From positions 1-10,156 of the forward strand of contig CANFQR010000023.1 in the NCBI GenBank assembly GCA_947449125.1: a DNA stretch of 10,156 bases, in the 5' to 3' direction. This DNA is from Bacteroidota bacterium. GTDB taxonomy: Bacteria > Bacteroidota > Bacteroidia > B-17B0 > Aurantibacillaceae. This document shows positions 1 through 6,233 of the stretch, one piece after another. Position 1 is the stretch's first letter. Each line of letters starts with the position of its first letter. The position numbers and the translations under genes are program-made. The notes under the pieces were generated by a model. That model was not told the DNA's origin and made no database searches. It saw only the letters and a list, made by a program, of their open reading frames with translations.

Positions 1-666
1 AAAGATTACAATTGGATGATGAATTTTACCGAGCAAATGCTCGAAAAAATTGTAACCGATTTATATGGCAATACCGAAATTAATATTGGTAGCAATAAAA
101 TTGATTTTAAAGCTCCGTTTAAACGCGTAACTATGTACGATGCCATTAAAGAATTTACCGGTATAGACATCAGCAATATGGATGAGGCCCAATTAAGAGA
201 TGTTTGTAAACAACTTAACATTCATGTTGAAGCACATTGTGGTAAAGGAAAACTAATTGACGAAATTTTTGGAGAAAAATGTGAAGGTAATTATTTACAA
301 CCAACTTTTATTACTGATTACCCTGTTGAAATGAGTCCGCTTACAAAAAAACATCGTAGCGCTAAAGGATTGGTTGAAAGATTTGAATTAATGGTAAACG
401 GTAAGGAAATTGCCAATGCTTACAGTGAGTTAAACGACCCATTAGAGCAACGCGAAAGATTTGAAGAACAATTAAAATTACAAGAACGAGGTGACGACGA
501 AGCCATGTTTATTGACCACGATTTTTTACGTGCCTTAGAATATGGTATGCCTCCAACTGCGGGAATTGGTATTGGTATAGACAGACTAACCATGTTGCTG
601 ACAAACAATGCAGCAATACAGGAAGTATTATTCTTTCCGCAAATGAGGCCTGAAATAAACAGCTAA
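1..666 (+). CDS. lysS: Lysyl-tRNA synthetase, class II, C-terminal part (5' end outside window)
   Basis: Charges tRNA-Lys with lysine in the cytoplasm, using ATP. The reading frame is open from base 1, so the window holds only the last 221 codons of the catalytic domain; the anticodon-binding OB domain and motifs 1 and 2 lie to the left. What is visible matches bacterial class II LysRS in order: the KDYNWMM segment at the left edge, an RVTMYDAI block, HCGKGKLIDEIF, QPTFITDYPVEMSPL, the FELMVNGKEIANAYSELNDP stretch, GDDEAMF, and class II motif 3 (PPTAGIGIGIDRLTMLLTN), whose arginine contacts ATP. It ends at MRPEINS, close to the usual LysRS end, so the C-terminus appears complete. No strong terminator follows; the next gene on this strand has its own promoter. 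Identity is near certain; it is the single-copy housekeeping type as far as can be seen. Confidence 0.97.
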   Translation, partial: KDYNWMMNFTEQMLEKIVTDLYGNTEINIGSNKIDFKAPFKRVTMYDAIKEFTGIDISNMDEAQLRDVCKQLNIHVEAHCGKGKLIDEIFGEKCEGNYLQPTFITDYPVEMSPLTKKHRSAKGLVERFELMVNGKEIANAYSELNDPLEQRERFEEQLKLQERGDDEAMFIDHDFLRALEYGMPPTAGIGIGIDRLTMLLTNNAAIQEVLFFPQMRPEINS

Positions 667-763
667 ACATAAGATAGCGTTTAGAGTAGCTTGCTAAAAT
701 AGCATACATTCACTAATAGTAAATTAAAAAACAATTTAATGTTAGTTAATTCTTTTATTTTCA

Positions 764-793
764 TTTGTAAAACTGTATTAATCAATATCTTTG
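764..793 (+). promoter_or_regulatory. Bacteroidota-type promoter for the lipoprotein gene
   Basis: TTTG at 764-767 is followed after 18 bp by TATCTTTG at 786-793, an exact match to the Bacteroidota primary-sigma consensus (-33 TTTG, -7 TAnnTTTG). Transcription would begin near 797-800, giving a leader of about 15 nt before the TTG start at 813. This supports the gene being independent of lysS. Confidence 0.65.
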
Positions 794-812
794 ATGCAAT
801 ATTTTATAATCA

Positions 813-1349
813 TTGAAAAGTGTTTTAAATAGTGTTTTTGTCAGTTTATTGCTTATTTCTGTATCGTGCAATACAAGTAAAAAAGAAAATGAACAAATCA
901 AAGTAAGAATTTTTGAAGGCTACCATCCAATGCTTGATGAGATAATTCGCTCAAAAAAAGGAACATTCAGGGGTGTTGATTTAAATGCCAAAATTGATTC
1001 AATTAAAACAATTGAAGTTATTTCTCCAATTGAAAAATCTAATGGTCATTTGTACTATGAATATAAATTAAATGATACTATAAATTATTCAATTGACTAT
1101 ACCCTTGAGAATGACAGCCTGCAGGAAATAAGTTTACAAATTAATTGTAATGATTTAGAATTAACTAGTTATTTGTTTTGCGATTTGAAAGATTATTATG
1201 CTAACAAATTACCAAACCCAACCCAAGATAAAGGTTTCGTGGTTTATAATTGCTTTGAAGGCAAGCGCAATCCCTTTGTTGTATCACTCAGTGATAATTC
1301 AAGCCCAACAAAAGGCATCATTAATATGGTAATTTATAAAGACAAGTAA
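813..1349 (+). CDS. Predicted small lipoprotein of unknown function
   Basis: I do not recognise the family. The 178-residue product starts with a short Lys-containing N-region, a hydrophobic core (residues 4-17) and Cys19 in the context ISVSCNTSKK. This looks like a type II signal peptide, with a looser lipobox than in proteobacteria (Ser at -3), as is common in Bacteroidota. The mature part is mixed polar/beta-like, rich in Asn, Asp, Lys and Ile, with three further cysteines, and shows no domain I can name. The start is TTG at 813: an in-frame stop at 807-809 excludes anything further upstream, the next in-frame Met lies inside the mature protein, and only the TTG start preserves the signal peptide. 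A canonical promoter lies just upstream and a hairpin terminator follows 54 nt after the stop, so it is probably a monocistronic unit. Expected location is a lipid-anchored envelope protein; role unknown. Confidence 0.8.
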   Translation: MKSVLNSVFVSLLLISVSCNTSKKENEQIKVRIFEGYHPMLDEIIRSKKGTFRGVDLNAKIDSIKTIEVISPIEKSNGHLYYEYKLNDTINYSIDYTLENDSLQEISLQINCNDLELTSYLFCDLKDYYANKLPNPTQDKGFVVYNCFEGKRNPFVVSLSDNSSPTKGIINMVIYKDK

Positions 1350-1400
1350 ATTTCAGATTGCTTTTTGTTTTTTACCATTGAATACTTAAGTTTCTAAAAT

Positions 1401-1432
1401 AAAAAAAGCCATTCAATAATTGAATGGCTTTT
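1401..1432. terminator. Bidirectional intrinsic terminator between convergent genes
   Basis: A perfect 13-bp inverted repeat (1404-1416 and 1420-1432) with a 3-nt TAA loop has a GCCATTCAA core and A/T flanks. It lies between the convergent lipoprotein gene and DUF5606 gene. Read on the minus strand, the stem is followed by a run of seven T (complement of 1401-1407); on the plus strand only four T follow the core. It should therefore stop both transcripts, and more strongly the minus-strand one. Confidence 0.85.
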
Positions 1433-1452
1433 AAAATAATTTCACCTTTGTT

Positions 1453-1989
1453 TTAAGCAGTACCTGTTTTCCTAACACCTGTTGTTTTTTTAACCCCTGC
1501 AGTTGTTTTGGCTTTTACCGACTTAGCAACTGTTTTTTTTGCAGCAACCTTTTCCTCGGTTTTAATTGATTTTACTTTTTCTTCACCGGCAATTTCTGCT
1601 TCCTTCTCTTTTAAATTACCTGTTGCTTGCATAATATTATACCAGCTAAATAATTTACGCATATTACTTACATATACACGCTCTTTATCATAATCAGGTA
1701 AAATTTCACCAAAATAATTTTCTATACTTTTGTCATCTGATTTAGAATCAACAGCAGGCCCACCTTTTTCTTTCTCAAAAATTGCCGTCATTATTTCTTC
1801 AATTGGTTTATCATCACCATTGGTAAACATACTAATGTCCGACAAAGTAGACACTTTTGTAGATGCGTAAACATTTACTCTTTTTTTATCGGATAAACCT
1901 TCAACAATAATTCCGTTTTTACTTTGTGCCACAATTTTGTATAAGCCCGGCTGTCCGGAAATAGAAATAATACCTTTTAAATCGATCAT
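1453..1989 (-). CDS. DUF5606 family protein with basic Lys/Ala/Thr-rich tail
   Basis: A conserved Bacteroidota protein without an assigned function. The N-terminal part (about residues 1-122) matches the family pattern: LKGIISISGQPGLYK at 4-18, then a KNGIIVEGL strand, the DKKRVNVYAS segment, an STLSDISM stretch, a FEKEKG helix end, and FGEILPDYDKERVYVSNMRK at 93-112 before a WYN motif. This section resembles a small beta-barrel-like, possibly nucleic-acid- or ligand-binding fold, but that is inference. From about residue 124 the chain turns into a low-complexity tail, first Glu/Lys mixed, then strongly basic with repeated AKK, VKA and KTT units, resembling histone H1-like tails. There is no signal peptide, so it should be cytoplasmic. 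It is divergent from the aminopeptidase gene and has its own promoter candidate at 2012-2039. The ATG at 1989 is placed right where the conserved domain begins. Confidence 0.88.
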   Translation of the reverse strand: MIDLKGIISISGQPGLYKIVAQSKNGIIVEGLSDKKRVNVYASTKVSTLSDISMFTNGDDKPIEEIMTAIFEKEKGGPAVDSKSDDKSIENYFGEILPDYDKERVYVSNMRKLFSWYNIMQATGNLKEKEAEIAGEEKVKSIKTEEKVAAKKTVAKSVKAKTTAGVKKTTGVRKTGTA

Positions 1990-2011
1990 AAACTAATAAT
2001 TTTAATAATGG

Positions 2012-2039
2012 CAAATATAAGTTTTTAATTAAAAACAAA
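2012..2039 (-). promoter_or_regulatory. Candidate promoter for the DUF5606 gene
   Basis: On the minus strand, TTTG (2039-2036) is followed after 16 bp by TATATTTG (2019-2012), an exact TAnnTTTG -7 element. The spacer is a little short of the usual 17-23 bp. The predicted start near 2005-2008 gives a leader of 16-19 nt before the ATG at 1989, in keeping with other genes here. Confidence 0.5.
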
Positions 2040-2077
2040 TGCTTTTTTAATGATATATAAAGCAATTGGATTAATTT

Positions 2078-2107
2078 TTGATTTTATTGCCTTAATGTAT
2101 AATTTAG
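2078..2107 (+). promoter_or_regulatory. Candidate promoter for the aminopeptidase P gene
   Basis: TTG at 2078-2080 (within TTTTTG), a 19-bp spacer, then TAATTTAG at 2100-2107, which has one mismatch to TAnnTTTG. Transcription would begin near 2111-2115, 15-19 nt before the ATG at 2130. No Shine-Dalgarno motif is seen before that ATG. Confidence 0.4.
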
Positions 2108-2129
2108 CGCATATCAAACAAAACCCCGA

Positions 2130-3419
2130 ATGAAATACCAGGCCATAGATAATTCACTATTTATTGAAAACAGAAACAAATTCAAAAATAATTTAAAACC
2201 AAATTCACTTGCCGTATTTGTTAGTAACGATATAATGCCCACCAACGCAGATGGAAGTATGGGTTTTAAACAAAACAGCGATTTGTTTTATTTGTGTGGT
2301 ATTGATCAAGAAGACACCATTTTAGTTGTTTTTCCTGACGTTAAAGACGGCAAGCACAAAGAAATTTTATTTGTAAAAGAAACAAGCGAACTTATTGCTA
2401 TTTGGGAAGGCGAAAAATTAAACAAACAACAAGCCACAACTGTCAGCGGCATAGAACACGTTTATTGGTTTCAAGATTTTGAAAAAATAATGAAACCTTT
2501 TTTCTTTCAGGCCGAGCACATTTATTTAAACTTAAACGAACATACCCGTCGCTATATTGATGCTGAAACTTCGGAAATGCGATTTAACAAATCTATTTTA
2601 AGGAAATACCCATTACATAAATTTGAACGTTCAGCGCCTATTATGCACAAAATACGTGCAATAAAAAGTACACAAGAAATTGACTTAATACAACAAGCAT
2701 GTGATATTACAGAAAAAGGATTTAGAAGATTATTATCCTTTATTAAGCCCGGGGTTTGGGAACATGAAATAGAAGCTGAATTAATTCATGAGTTTATCCG
2801 AAACCGATCTCGCGGTTTTGCTTACGGACCAATTGTAGCTAGTGGTAAAAATGCATGTGTTCTTCATTACGTGGAAAACAACCAGCAATGTAAAGACGGT
2901 GACTTAATTTTACTAGATGTTGCCGCAGAGTATGCAAATTACGCAAGCGACCTTACCAGATGTGTACCTGTAAACGGAAAATTTTCTAAACGACAAAAAG
3001 AAGTTTATAACTCAGTACTAAGTGTTTTTAAAGCTGCATCAAAATTATTACTGCCTGGTCAAACATTTGACAAATACAATAAAGCGGTTGGTGAATTAAT
3101 GACAGAAGAGTTACTTAAATTAGGTTTACTAAAAACAGAGGATGTAAAAAATCAAAACCCAAATTGGCCGGCTTATAAAAAATATTTTATGCATGGTACT
3201 TCCCACTTTTTAGGGCTCGACGTGCATGATGTTGGTTTTTTTACCGAACCAATTCAAGCAGGAATGGTATTTACAGTAGAACCTGGAATTTATATCCCTG
3301 AAGAAGGATTAGGTATACGTATTGAAAATAATTTTTTGGTTACAACAACCGGTCAATTAGATTTAATGAAAAGTATTCCTATAGAAGCTGACGAGATTGA
3401 AGCACTTATGAACAAATAA
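2130..3419 (+). CDS. pepP: Xaa-Pro aminopeptidase (aminopeptidase P, peptidase M24B)
   Basis: Removes the N-terminal residue from peptides whose second residue is proline, in the cytoplasm, using a dinuclear (typically Mn) centre. The 429-residue length is that of bacterial PepP. The N-terminal AMP_N domain spans about residues 5-140, with GFKQNSDLFYLCG as its hallmark; the pita-bread M24 domain follows from about 175. All five metal ligands can be placed by comparison with E. coli PepP: Asp263 (LLDVAAEY), Asp274 (SDLTR), His359 (MHGTSHFLGLDVHDVG), Glu384 (TVEPGIYI) and Glu399 (GIRIEN). The accessory histidines His246, His355 and His366 are also present, so the enzyme should be active. There is no signal peptide. 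It is divergent from the DUF5606 gene and convergent with the DPP-IV gene, with only 7 nt between the stop codons. It could complement DPP-IV in the degradation of proline-containing peptides. Confidence 0.95.
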   Translation: MKYQAIDNSLFIENRNKFKNNLKPNSLAVFVSNDIMPTNADGSMGFKQNSDLFYLCGIDQEDTILVVFPDVKDGKHKEILFVKETSELIAIWEGEKLNKQQATTVSGIEHVYWFQDFEKIMKPFFFQAEHIYLNLNEHTRRYIDAETSEMRFNKSILRKYPLHKFERSAPIMHKIRAIKSTQEIDLIQQACDITEKGFRRLLSFIKPGVWEHEIEAELIHEFIRNRSRGFAYGPIVASGKNACVLHYVENNQQCKDGDLILLDVAAEYANYASDLTRCVPVNGKFSKRQKEVYNSVLSVFKAASKLLLPGQTFDKYNKAVGELMTEELLKLGLLKTEDVKNQNPNWPAYKKYFMHGTSHFLGLDVHDVGFFTEPIQAGMVFTVEPGIYIPEEGLGIRIENNFLVTTTGQLDLMKSIPIEADEIEALMNK

Positions 3420-3426
3420 TTCGTTA

Positions 3427-5568
3427 CTATAAATTATCTATAAAATAATTGCAAATTTTTTCCATTAAATGGGCTCTGTCTTTACCTAAAACATTGTGTT
3501 CATGTCCAGGGTAAACATAATAATCTAACTGCACAGATTTCTCTACTGCTTTCTTTTGATACATAATGCTGTGTTGCCAAACTACCACCGGATCTTGCGC
3601 TCCATGAATCATTAGAAGCTTTCCTTTTAATTTGTCTACGTAGTTTAAACAATTATTTTTTTCATACCCCTCTTTATTCTCCTGAGGACTGTCGTTATAA
3701 CGCTCGCCATACATGATTTCATAATAACTCCAGTCAATTACGGGACCTCCTGCAGCACCAACTTTAAATACGCCAGGATAACGAGTCATCAGAGACGTCG
3801 TCATAAATCCGCCATAACTCCAGCCATGAACTCCAATTCTAGAAGCCTCCACAAATGGTAGCGATTTTAAATAATTAACTCCACTTATTTGATCTTCCAT
3901 TTCTTTAGTACCAACCTGTCTATGAATTGCTTGTTCAAATGTTTTACCTCTGTAATTTGTTCCTCGTCCATCTAACGTAAAAACAATATATCCCTTTTGC
4001 GCCATGAACTGATACCATAGTTCACCGCCGGCCATCCATGAATTAGTAACCAGTTGTGAGTGTGGGCCATTATACAAATAAATCAGAACAGGATATTTTT
4101 TTGTGCTGTCAAAATTTATAGGTTTAAACATTCTACAAAATAAATCTGTGCCCTCATTGTTTTTTATGGTAAACAAATTCCAATTTCCTAATTTGTAATT
4201 CGTTATAGGGTTTTCTGCTACAAAAAACGTGTTTGATTTAGCACTTAGAACATTTACAAATCTGTATTCCCTTGGGATGAAACAAGATGTAAAATTATCA
4301 ATAAAAAAATCTCCTTTAGCACTTAATAGCGCGGTATGGACGCCACTACCTGTAGTAAGTTTTCGCATCTTAGCAGTTTTTAAATTAACCAAATAAAAAT
4401 CTTGGTTTATTGGACTTTGCTCATTTGCATGGAAAAATAAATTTTCACCTTTTTCATCAAAACCATTCTCGTCCTTTACTTCCCAATTTCCTTTGGTAAG
4501 TTGTTTAATTAAAGTTCCGTTTATATGATATAAATAAAAATGATTAAAACCATCCCTCCTGCTTTGCCAAATAAATTGATTAGGATTGTTTTTTACAAAC
4601 AACATTGGGTTTAAAGGTTCGGCATATTTTTCATCTTTTTCTTCAAACAATGTTCTAACAAATTCGCCGGTTGAGGCATTATACTCATTTAATTTAAAAT
4701 TAGTTTGTTCGCGGTTTAATACAGCAATATAAATATGCTTTTCATCAGGCGACCAGGCAATATTAGTTAGGTATTGATCTTTTGGCCCTTCTGTTTTAAC
4801 TTTTATTGACGTGTTATTATTTAAATTATAAATGTGTAATGTTACATAATGACTTTTATTTCCCGCCATTGGATATTTAATGTTTTTATTTTGTGCAGGA
4901 TTTGTACTCCAATCAATTATAGGATAATCGTTTACATCTGTTTGATCCATTCTGTAATATGCAAGTGCACTACCTTTTGGACTCCAAAAAATTCCTTTGC
5001 TAATTCCAAATTCTTCTCGGTGAACGCTTTTCCCATTCACAATTTCATATGAACCGTCATTAGTTACATGAATTTTCTGTCCATTTGCAAAAACGTATAA
5101 ATTATTATCAGATGTATAAGCATAAACTTCTCCCTCTTTAAAACTTTCAAGATTTTCTAAAGAAAAATCAATCTGCTTTCTGTCTGATTTTACGGCCATG
5201 TTTTTATCAAGTGAATAAAGCCATTCTACTTTTCTATTCATAAAATAAAATTGATTTTCATTTTTCCAGCGAACACCTTCAAAAGAAGAAATTGTATCAA
5301 TTAAAAGTTTAATTAAATTTTTATTTATGTCATTAATAGAAATTAGTGTAAGTGTTTTGCCTGTTTTGGCACTTAACATCACTAATTTGTTTTTATCAAT
5401 ATAAGAGGCTTTTTTTGAATCCGGAATAAATCCTAAGGATTGTAATCGCTTTGGCGCTAAAGTATTTCTCCCTTTCAAAACAGCATCCTGAACAGTTAAT
5501 AATTGTTCTTGCGAATAAACAAAAACAGAAATAATAATAAGCGCAATAGTTAAAATACCTTTATTCAT
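3427..5568 (-). CDS. Secreted dipeptidyl-peptidase IV family serine peptidase (S9B)
   Basis: Releases N-terminal dipeptides, classically Xaa-Pro or Xaa-Ala, from peptides outside the cytoplasmic membrane. The 713-residue protein begins with a signal peptide (Lys3, hydrophobic 4-18, likely cleavage around SQEQ at 19-22). An eight-bladed propeller domain (DPPIV_N) covers about 85-440 and carries the double-glutamate motif Glu185-Glu186 (HREEFG), which binds the substrate's free N-terminus and marks DPP-IV-type specificity. The C-terminal alpha/beta-hydrolase domain (about 480-713) has the oxyanion Tyr499 (YLYNGP), nucleophile Ser584 in HGWSYGGF, Asp659 in HGAQDPV, and a YPGHEHNV motif whose His691 (less likely His689) completes the triad. 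Length and motif order are normal for the family, including Porphyromonas DPP-IV, and all catalytic residues are present. It lacks a Cys lipobox and a recognisable C-terminal sorting domain, so it is probably periplasmic. It is divergent from the DUF5819-like gene; no good exact promoter is seen. Confidence 0.94.
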   Translation of the reverse strand: MNKGILTIALIIISVFVYSQEQLLTVQDAVLKGRNTLAPKRLQSLGFIPDSKKASYIDKNKLVMLSAKTGKTLTLISINDINKNLIKLLIDTISSFEGVRWKNENQFYFMNRKVEWLYSLDKNMAVKSDRKQIDFSLENLESFKEGEVYAYTSDNNLYVFANGQKIHVTNDGSYEIVNGKSVHREEFGISKGIFWSPKGSALAYYRMDQTDVNDYPIIDWSTNPAQNKNIKYPMAGNKSHYVTLHIYNLNNNTSIKVKTEGPKDQYLTNIAWSPDEKHIYIAVLNREQTNFKLNEYNASTGEFVRTLFEEKDEKYAEPLNPMLFVKNNPNQFIWQSRRDGFNHFYLYHINGTLIKQLTKGNWEVKDENGFDEKGENLFFHANEQSPINQDFYLVNLKTAKMRKLTTGSGVHTALLSAKGDFFIDNFTSCFIPREYRFVNVLSAKSNTFFVAENPITNYKLGNWNLFTIKNNEGTDLFCRMFKPINFDSTKKYPVLIYLYNGPHSQLVTNSWMAGGELWYQFMAQKGYIVFTLDGRGTNYRGKTFEQAIHRQVGTKEMEDQISGVNYLKSLPFVEASRIGVHGWSYGGFMTTSLMTRYPGVFKVGAAGGPVIDWSYYEIMYGERYNDSPQENKEGYEKNNCLNYVDKLKGKLLMIHGAQDPVVVWQHSIMYQKKAVEKSVQLDYYVYPGHEHNVLGKDRAHLMEKICNYFIDNL

Positions 5569-5598
5569 AAGTTAGTTTTTTAATTGTGATTAATTTCC

Positions 5599-5628
5599 TT
5601 GTAGGTATATTTACAGAAACTAATTTTG
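5599..5628 (+). promoter_or_regulatory. Canonical promoter of the DUF5819-like gene
   Basis: TTG at 5599-5601, a 19-bp spacer, and an exact TAATTTTG (TAnnTTTG) at 5621-5628. The last three bases of the -7 element form the only alternative TTG start codon (5626). With initiation of transcription near 5632-5636, that TTG would lie outside the transcript, which decides for the ATG at 5656 with a leader of about 20 nt. Confidence 0.65.
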
Positions 5629-5655
5629 AGCTTTAAATATAAACATAAAATAATT

Positions 5656-6147
5656 ATGGCAACTGCTTTGACACTTGCTTTGATTTTTCATTTTATATTA
5701 ATTTTTATTTATTCGAAACCATTTTACTTGAATAAAAATAAATTAGAATTTATGGCGCAAACAGTTATATACCCTTACTTCCAACAAAACTGGAACCTGT
5801 TTGTGCCAGCACCTGATTCAAATTATAGATTATATTGCGAATACGAAAATCGTGGCATAAAAAAAATAGATGTATTTAATGCGGTTTTGTTAAAACATCA
5901 AACAAATAGGTTTGCAGGATATGAACCCATTTTAATTGGATTTACAAACAGCATTCATTATTTTGAAAAAAACACCACAAAACAAAAACAATTAAACGGA
6001 CCGATTACAAACGATTTAAATTTTGAGATTTTAAAGCAGCTTGCAAAAAACTACATCGAATATTCTGAAAAAATAAAAATTGAGCAGATTAAAATAACTC
6101 TTATTGTTAATCAAATCATTACTAATAACCAACGCATATATTATTAA
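5656..6147 (+). CDS. Small membrane-anchored protein resembling DUF5819
   Basis: A 163-residue protein with one N-terminal hydrophobic helix (about residues 1-20), followed by an outside domain. The clearest signature is YPYFQQNWNLFVPAP (residues 39-53), which recalls the QNWsLFaPnP motif of DUF5819 proteins; a YRLYCEYENRG strand follows and probably leads a small beta domain. Function is unknown. An alternative TTG start at 5626 would add a Lys/His-rich N-terminus (MSFKYKHKII) that fits the positive-inside rule, but it overlaps the -7 promoter element, so I prefer the ATG. The C-terminal third (Lys/Ile/Asn-rich, ending QRIYY) has no feature I recognise and may be shorter than in relatives. 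It is divergent from DPP-IV and lies 86 nt upstream of the M3 peptidase on the same strand, so partial cotranscription with that gene is possible. The family assignment is from motif memory and is moderate. Confidence 0.72.
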   Translation: MATALTLALIFHFILIFIYSKPFYLNKNKLEFMAQTVIYPYFQQNWNLFVPAPDSNYRLYCEYENRGIKKIDVFNAVLLKHQTNRFAGYEPILIGFTNSIHYFEKNTTKQKQLNGPITNDLNFEILKQLAKNYIEYSEKIKIEQIKITLIVNQIITNNQRIYY

Positions 6148-6233
6148 CTGAAATTAAAACTACAGGCCTGAAATTTTTATTAATTTTACTTTATTAATAA
6201 CCCTTTTAATCATTTTTTTCCTTACCTCAACTT

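Noticed and set aside
692..704. Small hairpin TGCTA-AAA-TAGCA after lysS as a terminator
   Set aside because: The stem is only 5 bp and is not followed by a T-run on the plus strand; too weak to call.
6..709. Open frames antisense to lysS (6-221, 420-608, 509-709)
   Set aside because: They lie opposite a well-conserved synthetase gene, show no domain or start signal, and are shadows of its codon use.
5634..5662. Minus-strand promoter for the DPP-IV gene (TTG at 5662-5660, N18, TATATTTA at 5641-5634)
   Set aside because: The -7 element has one mismatch and the leader would be about 60 nt, unlike the short leaders of the other genes; such near-matches are expected by chance in AT-rich DNA.
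6163..6170. Palindrome CAGGCCTG upstream of the M3 gene as an operator
   Set aside because: An 8-bp palindrome standing alone, with no second copy and no regulator nearby, is not evidence of a binding site.
6177..6200. Inverted repeat TTATTAAT/ATTAATAA with 8-nt loop before the M3 gene as a terminator
   Set aside because: The stem is entirely A/T and unstable, and this pattern arises readily in such AT-rich spacers.
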